Source: Anaerolineae bacterium
Lineage (GTDB): Bacteria > Chloroflexota > Anaerolineae > 4572-78 > J111
Reading direction: 5' to 3'
DNA length: 64,000 bases
Assembly (NCBI GenBank): GCA_016926805.1
Contig: JAFGNV010000090.1
Coordinates: forward strand, 62,001 to 126,000
The notes below the pieces were generated by a model. The model searched no databases. It worked only from the letters and a program-made list of their open reading frames with translations, and had not been told where the DNA came from. The position numbers and the translations under genes are program-made. Numbering within the stretch: position 1 is the first letter of the stretch; each line of letters opens with the position of its first letter. Positions 1 to 8,733 of this stretch are shown here, piece after piece.

Positions 1-2
1 AA

Positions 3-1235
3 TCCCACAAACAAAGTGTGAATACCGCCTATCCCGGTTCGCGGACGGCGGTCAATCTGACCGGTCTGAGCGCCAGCGACCTCTTGCGAGGGAATGTGTT
101 GACCATCCCCGGCTGGCTTGAACCCTCCCAACTGATTGACGTTTACCTGAGGCTGTTGCCCGACTCGCCCCGGCCTCTGCGCCACAATCAGGAAATTGAA
201 ATATTCACCGGTTCCACCGAAGTCAACGGCCACGCCCGTTTGTTGGGCGCCCGCCAGTTGGAGCCGGGTCAAACCGGCTGGGTGCAGTTACGTTTGGCCC
301 GGCGTATTCCCGTGGTCAAGGGGGACCATTTTATCATCCGCCAGGCTTCGCCCTCCCTGACCATTGGCGGCGGGGTGATTGTAGATCCTTTGCCTCGCCG
401 TCGCCACCGGCGTTTTCGCCCTGAGGTCATCGATCGTCTGGAAACGCTGTTGGCCGGTACGCCGGAGGACGTTCTGCTGGCCGAGTTGGATCGACGCGGG
501 CCGGTATCGGCCAAAACGGTTATTGCCGAAAGCGGCCTCCCCATCGAAACCGCCACGGCAGCCCTGGCCGAACTGCTTGACCGTGATGAAGTCTTCTTCC
601 TCTCCGGGGTAGACTCCGGACCACTGGCGACTCTGGCCGCCGCAAAGTTATTGGTGGCCTCCCGAACCGGCTGGGCCAACCTGTTGAGACAAATAAAAAC
701 GACCCTGTCCAATTACCACCACCGCTACCCCTTGCGGCTAGGCATGCCCCGGGGCGAGTTGAAAAGTCGCCTCAAATTGGAGACTCGCCTGTTTAACGAG
801 GCCATCCAGCGCGGCCAACAAGACCAAGACTTAGTGGCCACCGAAACTATGGTTCGTTTGCCCGGTCACCAGGTGAAATTCACGCTGCAACAACAGCAGG
901 CCATTGACAAAATTCTGGCCGATTTTCGGCGCGCGCCCTATAACACCCCTCTACCCAAAGATGTCGCAGCTGCGATTGGCGAAGATGTGCTGCTGGCCCT
1001 GATTGAAGCCGGGCAACTGGTCCGCCTCTCCGAAGACGTGATGCTCTTGGCCAAAACTTACCAGGAATTTACCAACTGGCTCGAGCCATACCTGCGTCAA
1101 AACCAGACGGTCAACGTGGCCCAAGTCCGCGATACTTTCAATACCAGCCGCAAATACGCCCTGGCTCTTCTGGAATACACCGACGAGCAGCGAATCACCA
1201 GACGGGTTGGTGACGAGCGGGTGCTGCGGGAGTAA
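3..1235 (+). CDS. selB: Selenocysteine-specific elongation factor SelB, C-terminal part (partial)
   Basis: The frame is open to the left edge, so the 5' end (GTP-binding domain) lies outside the window; a GTG at 18 is internal, not a start. The first visible residues form the beta-barrel stretch typical of SelB domain II (AVNLTGL followed by DLLRGNVL), then a domain III segment (TIGGGVIVDP), and then about 270 residues of winged-helix repeats of the kind that bind the SECIS hairpin. SelB carries Sec-tRNA to in-frame UGA codons at the ribosome. The organism is therefore inferred to use selenocysteine. The HIT gene begins 38 bp downstream on the same strand. I found no tRNA-Sec or selA in the window. 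Confidence 0.9.
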   Translation, partial: SHKQSVNTAYPGSRTAVNLTGLSASDLLRGNVLTIPGWLEPSQLIDVYLRLLPDSPRPLRHNQEIEIFTGSTEVNGHARLLGARQLEPGQTGWVQLRLARRIPVVKGDHFIIRQASPSLTIGGGVIVDPLPRRRHRRFRPEVIDRLETLLAGTPEDVLLAELDRRGPVSAKTVIAESGLPIETATAALAELLDRDEVFFLSGVDSGPLATLAAAKLLVASRTGWANLLRQIKTTLSNYHHRYPLRLGMPRGELKSRLKLETRLFNEAIQRGQQDQDLVATETMVRLPGHQVKFTLQQQQAIDKILADFRRAPYNTPLPKDVAAAIGEDVLLALIEAGQLVRLSEDVMLLAKTYQEFTNWLEPYLRQNQTVNVAQVRDTFNTSRKYALALLEYTDEQRITRRVGDERVLRE

Positions 1236-1273
1236 CGAGTGATCCAGCGGCAAAAAACAAAAAGAGGATAACC

Positions 1274-1741
1274 ATGTTTAACCATGCCCCCGAGAATTAC
1301 CGGTGCCCTTTTTGCCTGTTAGTGCAGGGTATCGAAAATGAGGATGTATCTTCCGTTCAAACCGACATCATCTACCATAATCCGGCGGTCACGGCTTTCA
1401 TCAGTTCACACCAGTGGCCCAACAATCCCGGTAATGTCATCATTATCCCCAATGAGCATTATGAGAATATTTTCGACCTGCCAGTGGCTTATACACCCAA
1501 AATTCAGGCCGTGGCCAAAGCCGTTGCCCTGGCGATGAAAATAGCTTTTGACTGCGATGGAGTCTCCGTCCGGCAACACAACGAACCTGCCGGAAATCAA
1601 GATGTGTGGCATTATCATCTTCATGTCACGCCCCGCTATGAGGGCGACAGATTTTACACAACGCAGCGCAGATTCATGGCGGTTGACGAACGAGCGAAGT
1701 ATGCCCAAGCGCTCAGAAAGCATTTGGCAAATGATAGGTAA
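1274..1741 (+). CDS. HIT family nucleotide-binding protein
   Basis: A 155-residue protein with the histidine-triad signature WHYHLHVTPR near residue 115 and an N-terminal CPFC pair that is likely a zinc knuckle. HIT proteins hydrolyse or transfer AMP from nucleoside phosphoramidates and dinucleotides; the exact substrate cannot be read here. The start is an ATG preceded by AAAGAGGA. The next gene begins 3 bp after its stop, so it is probably co-transcribed with the two Nudix genes, suggesting a small nucleotide-sanitation operon downstream of selB. Confidence 0.9.
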   Translation: MFNHAPENYRCPFCLLVQGIENEDVSSVQTDIIYHNPAVTAFISSHQWPNNPGNVIIIPNEHYENIFDLPVAYTPKIQAVAKAVALAMKIAFDCDGVSVRQHNEPAGNQDVWHYHLHVTPRYEGDRFYTTQRRFMAVDERAKYAQALRKHLANDR

Positions 1742-1744
1742 ACA

Positions 1745-2293
1745 ATGATCACCCTTGGCGTTAATATCGCAATTGTTCAATCCGGTAAGATCCTCCTTAC
1801 CAGGCGCGAAGATTTTGAGGTTTGGTGTATTCCCGGCGGCATAGTTGACCCCAACGAATCTCTGGCCCAGGCGGCGATTCGTGAAGCGCGTGAAGAAACA
1901 GGCCTGGAGGTTGAATTGTTACGACTGGTAGGCATGTATTCCGAAATTGGCCGGGGAGACGGCGTGCACATCGCCTTATTCACCGGGCAGCCGGTCGGCG
2001 GCAGTCTCGAGCCGCAAGAGGGTGAGGTACTCGAGTTAGGTTATTTCGCCCCCAATGCCCTACCCGAGATATTGTGGTGGCATCGGCAGCGTGTGGCCGA
2101 TGTCTTCGATGGGGCGGGCGGCAGCGTCGCCTGGCGCACCAAGAGCAGCCCCAAAAAACGAGTCAATTCGCGTGAAGAATTGTACAACCTGCGCGACCGT
2201 TCCGGCCTGTCACGCCCGGAGTTTTACCGCTATTTCTTTGAACAACACGGCACAGACGAAGTTGTGTTGGAAGTTGGAAAGATTCCCCTATGA
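1745..2293 (+). CDS. Nudix hydrolase (first of a tandem pair)
   Basis: A 182-residue protein with a complete Nudix box around residues 38-60: GG then E, then REAREETGLEV, matching GX5EX7REUXEEXGU. Nudix enzymes hydrolyse nucleoside diphosphates linked to another group; the substrate is not evident. The C-terminal 80 residues (HRQRVADVFDG onward) have no motif I recognise. The next gene's ATG overlaps this stop codon by 4 bp (ATGA), which indicates translational coupling. Confidence 0.9.
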   Translation: MITLGVNIAIVQSGKILLTRREDFEVWCIPGGIVDPNESLAQAAIREAREETGLEVELLRLVGMYSEIGRGDGVHIALFTGQPVGGSLEPQEGEVLELGYFAPNALPEILWWHRQRVADVFDGAGGSVAWRTKSSPKKRVNSREELYNLRDRSGLSRPEFYRYFFEQHGTDEVVLEVGKIPL

Positions 2294-2919
2294 CCGAAAC
2301 GCCGAACTCCCGCTGGCTGGCCTGGGCCCGCGAAATCCAATCGTTGAGCCAGACCGGATTGGCTTTTAACCATGACGATTATAACGTTCAGCGGTATCAA
2401 CGTTTCATAGAAATTGCCGCCGAAATTGTGCAAAGTTACACCGGCCAGTCCCCAGAACCCTGGCGGCAAAACTTTTTGGCCCAACCCGGCTACGCTACGC
2501 CCAAGGTAGACGTGCGCGGCGCAGTAATCCGTAATGGGAAAATTCTCCTGGTTCAAGAGCAAACCGATGGGCGCTGGTCTATGCCCGGCGGGTGGGCCGA
2601 TGTGGGCGAAACGCCCTCGGAGATGGTGGTACGCGAGGTGTGGGAGGAGAGCGGATTTGAGGTTGAGGCCCGTAAAATAATCGGTGTGTACGACGCCAAC
2701 CGGGGCGGCCGGCCGCTGGAGTTTTACCACGCTTACAAAGTTGTCTTTCTGTGTCAGATTGTCGGCGGGGAGGCCCGCCCCAGCAATGAAACCCTGGCCG
2801 TTGACTTTTTCAGTTTTGACAACTTACCCCCGTTGTCAAATGAACGTACCCACGAGCGTCATCTGGCGGAAGTACAGGCGCATCTACAAGATAACAATCG
2901 GCCCGCGGCTTTTGATTGA
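2290..2919 (+). CDS. Nudix hydrolase with N-terminal accessory domain
   Basis: A 209-residue protein. Residues 1-70 match the helical N-terminal domain of the YjhB-like ADP-ribose pyrophosphatase group (LAWARE at the start, then RYQRFIEIA). A Nudix box follows at about residues 98-120 (GGWADVGETP then REVWEESGFEV). Likely activity is cleavage of ADP-ribose or a related NDP-sugar, by family resemblance only. It overlaps the preceding Nudix gene by 4 bp. The two paralogues share little outside the box, so this is an old pair, not a recent duplication. A palindromic repeat lies about 55 bp downstream. Confidence 0.9.
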   Translation: MTETPNSRWLAWAREIQSLSQTGLAFNHDDYNVQRYQRFIEIAAEIVQSYTGQSPEPWRQNFLAQPGYATPKVDVRGAVIRNGKILLVQEQTDGRWSMPGGWADVGETPSEMVVREVWEESGFEVEARKIIGVYDANRGGRPLEFYHAYKVVFLCQIVGGEARPSNETLAVDFFSFDNLPPLSNERTHERHLAEVQAHLQDNNRPAAFD

Positions 2920-2972
2920 AGCGATCGGTACGTTTGGAACTATAGCCCAGAAAAACCTTGGATTTTTGCCGG

Positions 2973-3001
2973 GTAGAGACAGGACAATGTTCTGTCTCTA
3001 C
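2973..3001. repeat. Palindromic repeat, family A copy 1
   Basis: A 29-bp near-perfect palindrome GTAGAGACAGGACAAT/GTTCTGTCTCTAC between the second Nudix gene and the IMP cyclohydrolase-like gene. Related copies lie at 3770-3806 and 10671-10699. There is no T-run, so a terminator role is unlikely. Confidence 0.8.
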
Positions 3002-3029
3002 TAACAACTATATTTCAGGAGGATGAGGT

Positions 3030-3761
3030 ATGTCAATTTTCAAAATAGCCGAGCAGAATTTTGAGAACCACTTAAAGCAAAATTCGTATCCCGGCCGAGG
3101 ATTGGTGGTGGGGCGTTCCTCGGTTGCAGAGGCCTGGCTGATGATTTACTGGATTATGGGGCGCAGCCAGCACAGCCGCAATCGCAAGTTTGTGGTTAAC
3201 AAGGGTGGCGTGCTAAGAACCGAGGCCGTGGACCTCAGTCTGGTTGACGACCCCAGCCTGATTATCTACGAAGCCATGCTTGAACTCCCCGGCATCTACC
3301 TGGTTTCCAACGGCGACCAAACCCGCACCATCGTTGAAACTCTCCAGACCGGAGGCACCTTTGAAGCAGCTCTGGCCACCCGCGAGCGCGAACCCGACGC
3401 GCCCAACTACACCCCCCGGATTAGCGCGATGCTGGACTTCCGCAGCCAGCCAGTAGCTCTGGCGCTCAATATTTTGAAGGCAAACCCGGCCAATCCCGAC
3501 CTGACCGATCACTTTACCTACCGGCCAGCGCCGCCCCCGCCGGGTTTGGGGCTGTGTTTGACCACCTACCAGGGCGATGGCAATCCCCTGCCCAGTTTTC
3601 AGGGTGAGCCGTTGCTGCTGCCCTGTCCGGGCAGGGTCGAGGAACTGCTGGAGGCATATTGGCAAGCCCTCGATGCGGAAAATCGTATTTCCCTGGCGGT
3701 CAAACAAATACCGGCAAAGGGTGGACCCGGCCAGCTTGTTGTGCGGAATCGTTTTGGCTAG
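3030..3761 (+). CDS. IMP cyclohydrolase-like protein (PurO family fold)
   Basis: A 243-residue protein with the family hallmarks YPGRGLVVG at residue 20, YWIMGRS near residue 49 and SRNR at residue 56. These match the archaeal-type IMP cyclohydrolase family, also found in some Bacteria, which closes FAICAR to IMP in the last step of purine synthesis. The ATG is preceded by a strong ribosome site (CAGGAGGATGAGGT). It lies alone between two copies of the same palindromic repeat. Whether it is a working purine enzyme or a paralogue depends on whether the genome also has bifunctional purH, which is not in this window. Confidence 0.75.
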   Translation: MSIFKIAEQNFENHLKQNSYPGRGLVVGRSSVAEAWLMIYWIMGRSQHSRNRKFVVNKGGVLRTEAVDLSLVDDPSLIIYEAMLELPGIYLVSNGDQTRTIVETLQTGGTFEAALATREREPDAPNYTPRISAMLDFRSQPVALALNILKANPANPDLTDHFTYRPAPPPPGLGLCLTTYQGDGNPLPSFQGEPLLLPCPGRVEELLEAYWQALDAENRISLAVKQIPAKGGPGQLVVRNRFG

Positions 3762-3769
3762 TGAGGAAC

Positions 3770-3806
3770 TTTTGTAGGGACAGAACAATGTTCTGTCCCT
3801 ACAAAA
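3770..3806. repeat. Palindromic repeat, family A copy 2 (near perfect)
   Basis: A 37-bp inverted repeat with 17-bp arms and a 3-nt centre (AAT), located 8 bp after the IMP cyclohydrolase-like stop. Core GACAGAAC-AAT-GTTCTGTC is shared with copies 1 and 3. It could also act as a transcript-end hairpin for the converging genes, but no T-run follows on either strand. Confidence 0.85.
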
Positions 3807-3845
3807 ATGACATTTCTGCTCGGAACGTATTGATGAAATCCTGTA

Positions 3846-4541
3846 CTAAGTTCCCCACTTTTGCCGAAAGCGTTCTGCCGCGCCGCCGATGATGGCCTTG
3901 CCGTGGCCAAAGCAGGCCACCTCAAAATCCAGCGCCGCGAGTTTGGCCAGGCTGCGTTTGCCTTCTTCCAGGTCCTCGTAAATAATAGACCAGTCCAAAC
4001 CAGACCTGTTGCCGGCCGTATCGGCGGCAAAGAGCACCCCACCGTGCTGCGGCCAGAGAAAGGCCAGTTGCCCGGCGCAGTGTCCTGGCACGTGGATGGC
4101 CTTGAGCCCACCGGCAAAATCGAATTCCGCGCCATCTTCCACCTGGTATTCGATTTCGGCAGGCTGGATGCTGGAGGACCCTGCCCGCATCAATAGGGGG
4201 ACTAATAATTTGAATAAAAGCTTGGGGGCCGGCTTTGCTGGCCGCATCGACTCGCCTTTTTGGACCATGGCCGCATCGAGCGGGTGCATGGTGGCGGGCG
4301 CGCCGGTTTGGGCTTTGAGCACCGCCAGACTGCCGGTGTGGTCGGCGTGGCAGTGGGTCAGCAAAATGTGCCGGATGTCGGCGGGCTGCCGGCCCAATTC
4401 GGCCACGGCCTGGAGGATTTTGTCGGCGCTGCCGGGAACTCCGGTATCAATCAGCGTCAACTCACCGCCATCAATTAAAAAGGCGTTGACCATACCCAAA
4501 GGGATGGTATACACGTTGGGAACAATCTGTTTTACGGCCAT
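3846..4541 (-). CDS. MBL-fold metallo-hydrolase
   Basis: A 231-residue metallo-beta-lactamase-fold protein with the metal motif HCHADH at about residue 62, a downstream GHCAGQ histidine and a C-terminal GHG. This is the glyoxalase II / hydrolase-like group that binds two metals; the substrate is unknown. The ATG follows an AAAGGAG site. It starts 6 bp after the stop of the upstream deacetylase gene and so sits third in a probable three-gene operon with two polysaccharide deacetylases. Confidence 0.88.
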   Translation of the reverse strand: MAVKQIVPNVYTIPLGMVNAFLIDGGELTLIDTGVPGSADKILQAVAELGRQPADIRHILLTHCHADHTGSLAVLKAQTGAPATMHPLDAAMVQKGESMRPAKPAPKLLFKLLVPLLMRAGSSSIQPAEIEYQVEDGAEFDFAGGLKAIHVPGHCAGQLAFLWPQHGGVLFAADTAGNRSGLDWSIIYEDLEEGKRSLAKLAALDFEVACFGHGKAIIGGAAERFRQKWGT

Positions 4542-4547
4542 TGTTGG

Positions 4548-5624
4548 TTACTCCTTTACTATTTCCTCCAATCCGGGAGCCGTCACCCGGTTGGGGTCAC
4601 CATCGGAAATGTAGTACTCGTGGGGATTTTGTTCAAAATAGGTCAGCCAGTGGTTCAAAAAGTCTGAGGTAACTTCCAGGCGTGAGACGTGGTAGGGGTC
4701 AAACGCGCTGTCGAACGGCGAAATGGTAGGGCCGCCCCAGGCCGCCGCGTTGCCGCTGTAAGTGTAACTGTAATCGCCCCATTGTCCCGCTTTAAGAAAA
4801 TCCATCGTGTACGGAAATTCCCCATAAGGCACGGAGAGGCTCTCCACGCTGTAACCGGGAGCCAGTTCCTCAATCACATGCTGGCTGACGGCCAGTTCCC
4901 ACTCAATGCGCTCGGCCGTCATCGCGGCCAGGCTGGCGTGGCTGACGGTGTGACTGCCAAGCTCCATGCCCTGGTTGACCAAAAATTGCGCTTTGGCTTT
5001 GGCCCACCGGGGTTGCCCAAACACCGAAAAATGATCGGCGTTGTCGTTGCCCAAAACAAAAAATGTGGCCCGGGCCGGCCAATCGGGGTGCTGGGTATGA
5101 AAGTTTAGAATAATACCCACCGCCGTATCCGCGTCGATGGTGTTATCGTCCAATACCCGGAATTGGCTGATGTCGGAGTCGTCAAAGGTCAGCACAACCG
5201 GCTTTTTCCCGGCGGGTACTTCCGGCAAGCCGCGCACCAGATCGACAAAATTCACCGGGTAGTAGCCGCTCTGGTAGAGGCGCTGCAAATCGGCCCGAAA
5301 ATTGGCCGGAGTGCGCTGAAAACGTAATTCCGGATGACCCAGGCGATGGTATTCTAACACCAGCACTTTACCCAGTTCGTTGGCATCGGCAAAATAAGGA
5401 GCGGGCGTGGATTCTGGTTGAGTCGACGCGGGACGGGAACGTAAACTCTCGTTGAGAATTATTTGGCGGGTTGGAGTCACGGTGACAAAAATAATGCCGG
5501 AGGAATTAGAATCGGACGGCATCTGGACCACCTCGACAATACCACAGTTTAACGTTACCAGGGCCAATATGGCCAGTAAAATCCAGGTACGTTTGACTTT
5601 CAGGTGATCTGGTAAATTGAACAT
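4548..5624 (-). CDS. Polysaccharide deacetylase family protein (NodB fold), membrane anchored
   Basis: A 358-residue protein with an N-terminal hydrophobic segment (about residues 12-27), then a NodB domain with the metal aspartate motif VLTFDDSD and the metal histidine motif ELGSHTVSHASL. Such enzymes remove N- or O-acetyl groups from cell-surface glycans. The export segment ends in LNC, a poor lipobox, so it may be membrane tethered and not a true lipoprotein. It is a paralogue of the gene 2 bp upstream, sharing layout and many motifs (EYHRLGHPE/EYHLIREPE, ADLQRLY/ADLERLH), so the pair arose by duplication. Confidence 0.88.
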   Translation of the reverse strand: MFNLPDHLKVKRTWILLAILALVTLNCGIVEVVQMPSDSNSSGIIFVTVTPTRQIILNESLRSRPASTQPESTPAPYFADANELGKVLVLEYHRLGHPELRFQRTPANFRADLQRLYQSGYYPVNFVDLVRGLPEVPAGKKPVVLTFDDSDISQFRVLDDNTIDADTAVGIILNFHTQHPDWPARATFFVLGNDNADHFSVFGQPRWAKAKAQFLVNQGMELGSHTVSHASLAAMTAERIEWELAVSQHVIEELAPGYSVESLSVPYGEFPYTMDFLKAGQWGDYSYTYSGNAAAWGGPTISPFDSAFDPYHVSRLEVTSDFLNHWLTYFEQNPHEYYISDGDPNRVTAPGLEEIVKE

Positions 5625-5626
5625 CT

Positions 5627-6790
5627 TTACGGCTCGGTTGGTCCGGCGGACACGTAATAGAATTGTGGATTTTGGGCAAAGTAGCCCAGCCAGTAATCAA
5701 GTTCGGTTTGCAGAGCCTGCACGCGGGGAATATAGTGAGGGTTAAACTCCACACTGTGCGGCGAAGGGCTGGCGCCGCCGGAAACCATCACCGTGCTGCG
5801 GTAGGTGTAAGGTTCGCCCTCCCACATGCCTTGCGCTACCAGGGTTTCGTTGAGAGGGTAATTGCCAAAAGGCACCGACAACGATTGAACATCATAACCC
5901 GGCAAGCGCGCTTCCAATTGGCGCTGGCTGACGGCCAGTTGCCACTGGACCTGATCGTCAGACCCTTCGGTCAGATTGAAATGGGAAATGGTGTGGCTGG
6001 CAACCTCGAAGCCATTATCAACGAGCCAACGCAGTTTCTGATCCTGCAACTCTTTTTGGCCAAATAGAATCCGATCGGGAACGTTGACATCTTGCAGCAC
6101 GTAAAATGTGCCTTTCAGTGGCCAATCTTCAGGGTGCTGCCGGTGAAACGCTTCCAGAATGCCCACCGCGGAATCAGGATCAATGGTACCATTTTCCAGA
6201 TAACGAAACTGGCTGATGTCGGAATCGTCAAATGTGAGCACCACCGGCTTGCGACCGGCGGGCAGGTTGGGAAAGCCCAACGCCAAATCGATGATATTGG
6301 CCGGGGTGTAACCTTCGGCGTGGAGGCGTTCCAGATCGGCCCGGAAGTTATCGGGCGTACGTTGCCAGCGGTCCTCAGGCTCGCGGATCAGATGATATTC
6401 CAGCACCAACACGCTGCCCAGGAGATTGGGTGGCAGCGTTGGCGAGGGAATGACGGTGGGGGTGGCTGTGCTTACCGGGGTCGCTGCGCTTACCGGGGTC
6501 GTTTCGCTTTCGGGGGTCGCTTCACTTGCGGGCGTGACGGTATGGGTCGAGGTCGGGGTAGGAGGTGGAGTCGCTTCGCTCACCAGGGTCGCTTCGTCTA
6601 CCGGCGTGGGGGTGGCGGTCGGGGTCGCTGCGCTTACTGGCGTATCGGGCTTGGTAACAGCAGCGGGTGTTGTCTGCCGGGCCACAGATGTAGTTGGGGC
6701 CGGTAGCGGATTCGGGGCAGCATCGGTGCGGCAAGCAGTCAGGAGAATCACGGTAATTAGCGTAAAACAGGAGGAGATAGATTGTCGCAT
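5627..6790 (-). CDS. Polysaccharide deacetylase lipoprotein with Thr/Pro-rich linker
   Basis: About 387 residues. The N terminus has a lipoprotein signal with lipobox LLTAC, then a linker of about 90 residues of repeated Ser/Thr-Pro units (VSEATP, VSAATP), then a NodB domain with VLTFDDSD and VASHTISHFNL. The linker would span the cell envelope and place the deacetylase at the surface. It heads the deacetylase-deacetylase-MBL operon. The ATG at 6790 is 13 nt from a GGAGG site; an in-frame TTG at 6793 is better spaced and may be the true start. The opposite strand of the linker gives long spurious Gly/Val/Arg-rich frames. Confidence 0.88.
   Translation of the reverse strand: MRQSISSCFTLITVILLTACRTDAAPNPLPAPTTSVARQTTPAAVTKPDTPVSAATPTATPTPVDEATLVSEATPPPTPTSTHTVTPASEATPESETTPVSAATPVSTATPTVIPSPTLPPNLLGSVLVLEYHLIREPEDRWQRTPDNFRADLERLHAEGYTPANIIDLALGFPNLPAGRKPVVLTFDDSDISQFRYLENGTIDPDSAVGILEAFHRQHPEDWPLKGTFYVLQDVNVPDRILFGQKELQDQKLRWLVDNGFEVASHTISHFNLTEGSDDQVQWQLAVSQRQLEARLPGYDVQSLSVPFGNYPLNETLVAQGMWEGEPYTYRSTVMVSGGASPSPHSVEFNPHYIPRVQALQTELDYWLGYFAQNPQFYYVSAGPTEP
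6465..6650. repeat. Degenerate 18-bp tandem repeats encoding the Thr/Pro linker
   Basis: Inside the deacetylase gene, units close to GGGGTCGCTGCGCTTACC recur with 18-bp spacing, most clearly at 6468-6535. They encode the hexapeptide V-S-A/E-A-T-P. Such coding repeats change length easily by slippage. Confidence 0.75.
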
Positions 6791-6911
6791 CAAATTTGTC
6801 GGGCCTCCTCCTCGGTTAAGACTAGCATGCTCGTTTGCCTCTTTTTTCCTGGTTTATTCAAGGTGTAACTCGGTTGGCAAGCGTCTCATTTTCCGGGGCG
6901 AGTTGGGATGA

Positions 6912-8696
6912 TTATTGTGAAGAATCTTTTCCGTTGCTGCGATAGAGTTCTGCCAGCGCGTCGCGCATCTCTTGCACCCAGCCGGCGTGCTCACTCTGAA
7001 GCACATCTTCGGTGTTCTCGACCAGTTTCTCAAAGTTACGCGGCTCGGCCTTTTGCTTATCAGGCAGGGCATACCACCACAGGCGAACACTCTCCAAATC
7101 GGCGGCGGCCTGGTTATAGATGGTCAGAGTGGTTTCGGTTTGTCTCAATTCCAGGAGAGCGGTCAGGGCGCCCGCGATAGCCACGGTTACGGCAATCCAG
7201 ATTTCAAGCCCAATTGCGGCCAGAAACGTACCAATCCCCCCAAGTATAAAAATCCACCAGTGGAGTCTTTTTGACTGTTGGTCGAGATGAACAACTCTCC
7301 CCTGGAACCACTGGTACTGGTGTTCAAGGCGCCAGGTAAGGTATTGCTCAGGGTTCAAATCGGAAAATCCATCATCACCCTCGGCCACAGCGGGTGGGGG
7401 AGGAAGCCCGATCCCCGTATAAGGTTTGAGACTACTCTGGTTGACCTCGGACTTCATGAGACTTTGGCTGATTAGCTTAACCTTGCGGGCCAGCTTGCTC
7501 TCGCGGGTTTCAACTGTATTTGTTTGCTTCTGGCTATAAATTTCGGCCCGCGTCCGGTAGCGATAAATTTCTCTTTTGATGGCCTCGGCGCTGCTGCGCA
7601 ACAAGATCCAACCAACGCCCCTGGCAAATTTAACCGAGCCTGCCGACAAGATACTCACCAGGATCGGCGCGGCAATGACCAGGAATCTGAGATAGAAATT
7701 TGTCTGAACAACGATGGGATTCTCAAAAGGTTCCAGAAATGAATACAACACAGCCAAAGTGGTGGCAATAACGCCCAAACCCAAAATCCATTTGCGCAGA
7801 CGAAGGTAAAACTTCTCAAGGTTAATAGCATTTTGATCATAAACCGCAAAACGCTTCCAGGCATCTTCCAGGGTCGAAGATGTTTTTAACTGGCGCAATT
7901 GATTTCTCAGCAATTGTTGCAACTCGGCCACCGAACCATCCAGCCGGAAAAAGTGGAGATGCCCCTCGTCAATAATTTCGGCCATAGTGGGGTCGACCCG
8001 TTTCTCCCGCCAGGGCATCCAGTCCAGAATTTTGTTAAGTCCCTTTCCTTGCCTCTGTTTTCGCTGCCATAGTCTGGCAATTTCATCGGCCAGCCGGCCG
8101 CTGTTTTGAATGACAATCACGGGCCAGCCTTCGCGCACGCTGCGCAATATCTCCTGTTTGGCCAAACTTCCGCCATTGACCAACACCGTTACCACCGGAA
8201 TGTTTTGGGCTAACGCAGCAGGAATATCGTACATTGTTTTAGTTTCACCACCCCATTTATCACTATCTACCAGCACAAAATGGGAATGGTTAGGCTCAAG
8301 GGGCGTTTTACCCTGGCCGGTGCCATCGGGCAAAACAACCTGCCCCGCCGGAACCACCCCCAGCAGTGGCGTTTTGTGTCCCCGGTCGGCCACGCCCTGG
8401 CCCATCATCGCCATCACCCCGGATTGAGTCCCGCCGTCAATAATCAGCGCGTCCAATTCAAGGGCAACCCGGGCAACTCCCCGGCTAAAAAGCTGGCTCA
8501 GGCGTGATCTAAATTTATCGCCAAGACCGCTTGCTCCTCCAGAAATTATGATGATGGCTTCAGGCCGGGGAATCTCCAAAGCGTTGAAAACGTCGGTGGG
8601 CTGAGCGCTGGTCGGCGGGGCAACTAGGCGGGCTTGATTTCCGTTTGGAAATTGAATTTCCTGACTATGGCTGGCTTGGTCTACAGGTTGACCCAT
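6912..8696 (-). CDS. SLOG (LSDAT-type) domain fused to two SLATT-like two-helix membrane modules
   Basis: A 594-residue protein. Residues 40-215 form a Rossmann-like SLOG domain of the LSDAT type known from the TRPM channel N terminus: SGGASGLGD (52-60), DGGTQSGVM (87-95), NHSHFVLVD (136-144). Two membrane hairpins follow (about 303-352 and 481-513), each inside a helical segment resembling DUF4231/SLATT. Comparative studies place SLOG-SLATT proteins among predicted nucleotide-sensing conflict systems, where SLOG binds a nucleotide and SLATT acts in the membrane; function here is inference. The start at 8696 was chosen because AGAGGAGG lies 6 nt before it; the upstream ATG at 8726 would place that site inside the gene. 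It is monocistronic with its own promoter. Confidence 0.82.
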   Translation of the reverse strand: MGQPVDQASHSQEIQFPNGNQARLVAPPTSAQPTDVFNALEIPRPEAIIIISGGASGLGDKFRSRLSQLFSRGVARVALELDALIIDGGTQSGVMAMMGQGVADRGHKTPLLGVVPAGQVVLPDGTGQGKTPLEPNHSHFVLVDSDKWGGETKTMYDIPAALAQNIPVVTVLVNGGSLAKQEILRSVREGWPVIVIQNSGRLADEIARLWQRKQRQGKGLNKILDWMPWREKRVDPTMAEIIDEGHLHFFRLDGSVAELQQLLRNQLRQLKTSSTLEDAWKRFAVYDQNAINLEKFYLRLRKWILGLGVIATTLAVLYSFLEPFENPIVVQTNFYLRFLVIAAPILVSILSAGSVKFARGVGWILLRSSAEAIKREIYRYRTRAEIYSQKQTNTVETRESKLARKVKLISQSLMKSEVNQSSLKPYTGIGLPPPPAVAEGDDGFSDLNPEQYLTWRLEHQYQWFQGRVVHLDQQSKRLHWWIFILGGIGTFLAAIGLEIWIAVTVAIAGALTALLELRQTETTLTIYNQAAADLESVRLWWYALPDKQKAEPRNFEKLVENTEDVLQSEHAGWVQEMRDALAELYRSNGKDSSQ

Positions 8697-8733
8697 GAGA
8701 AACCTCCTCTGGAAATAATGATGCACTTGGTCA

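Noticed and set aside
269-712. Minus-strand frame opposite selB
   Set aside because: Arg/Ser-rich shadow of the selB coding strand.
6465-6650. Possible CRISPR-like repeats
   Set aside because: The units are 18 bp, contiguous without spacers, and encode a periodic peptide in frame.
6092-6911. Long + strand frames rich in Gly, Val and Arg
   Set aside because: They are antisense to the Thr/Pro linker and NodB domain of the deacetylase; composition mirrors the 18-bp repeats and there is no ribosome site.
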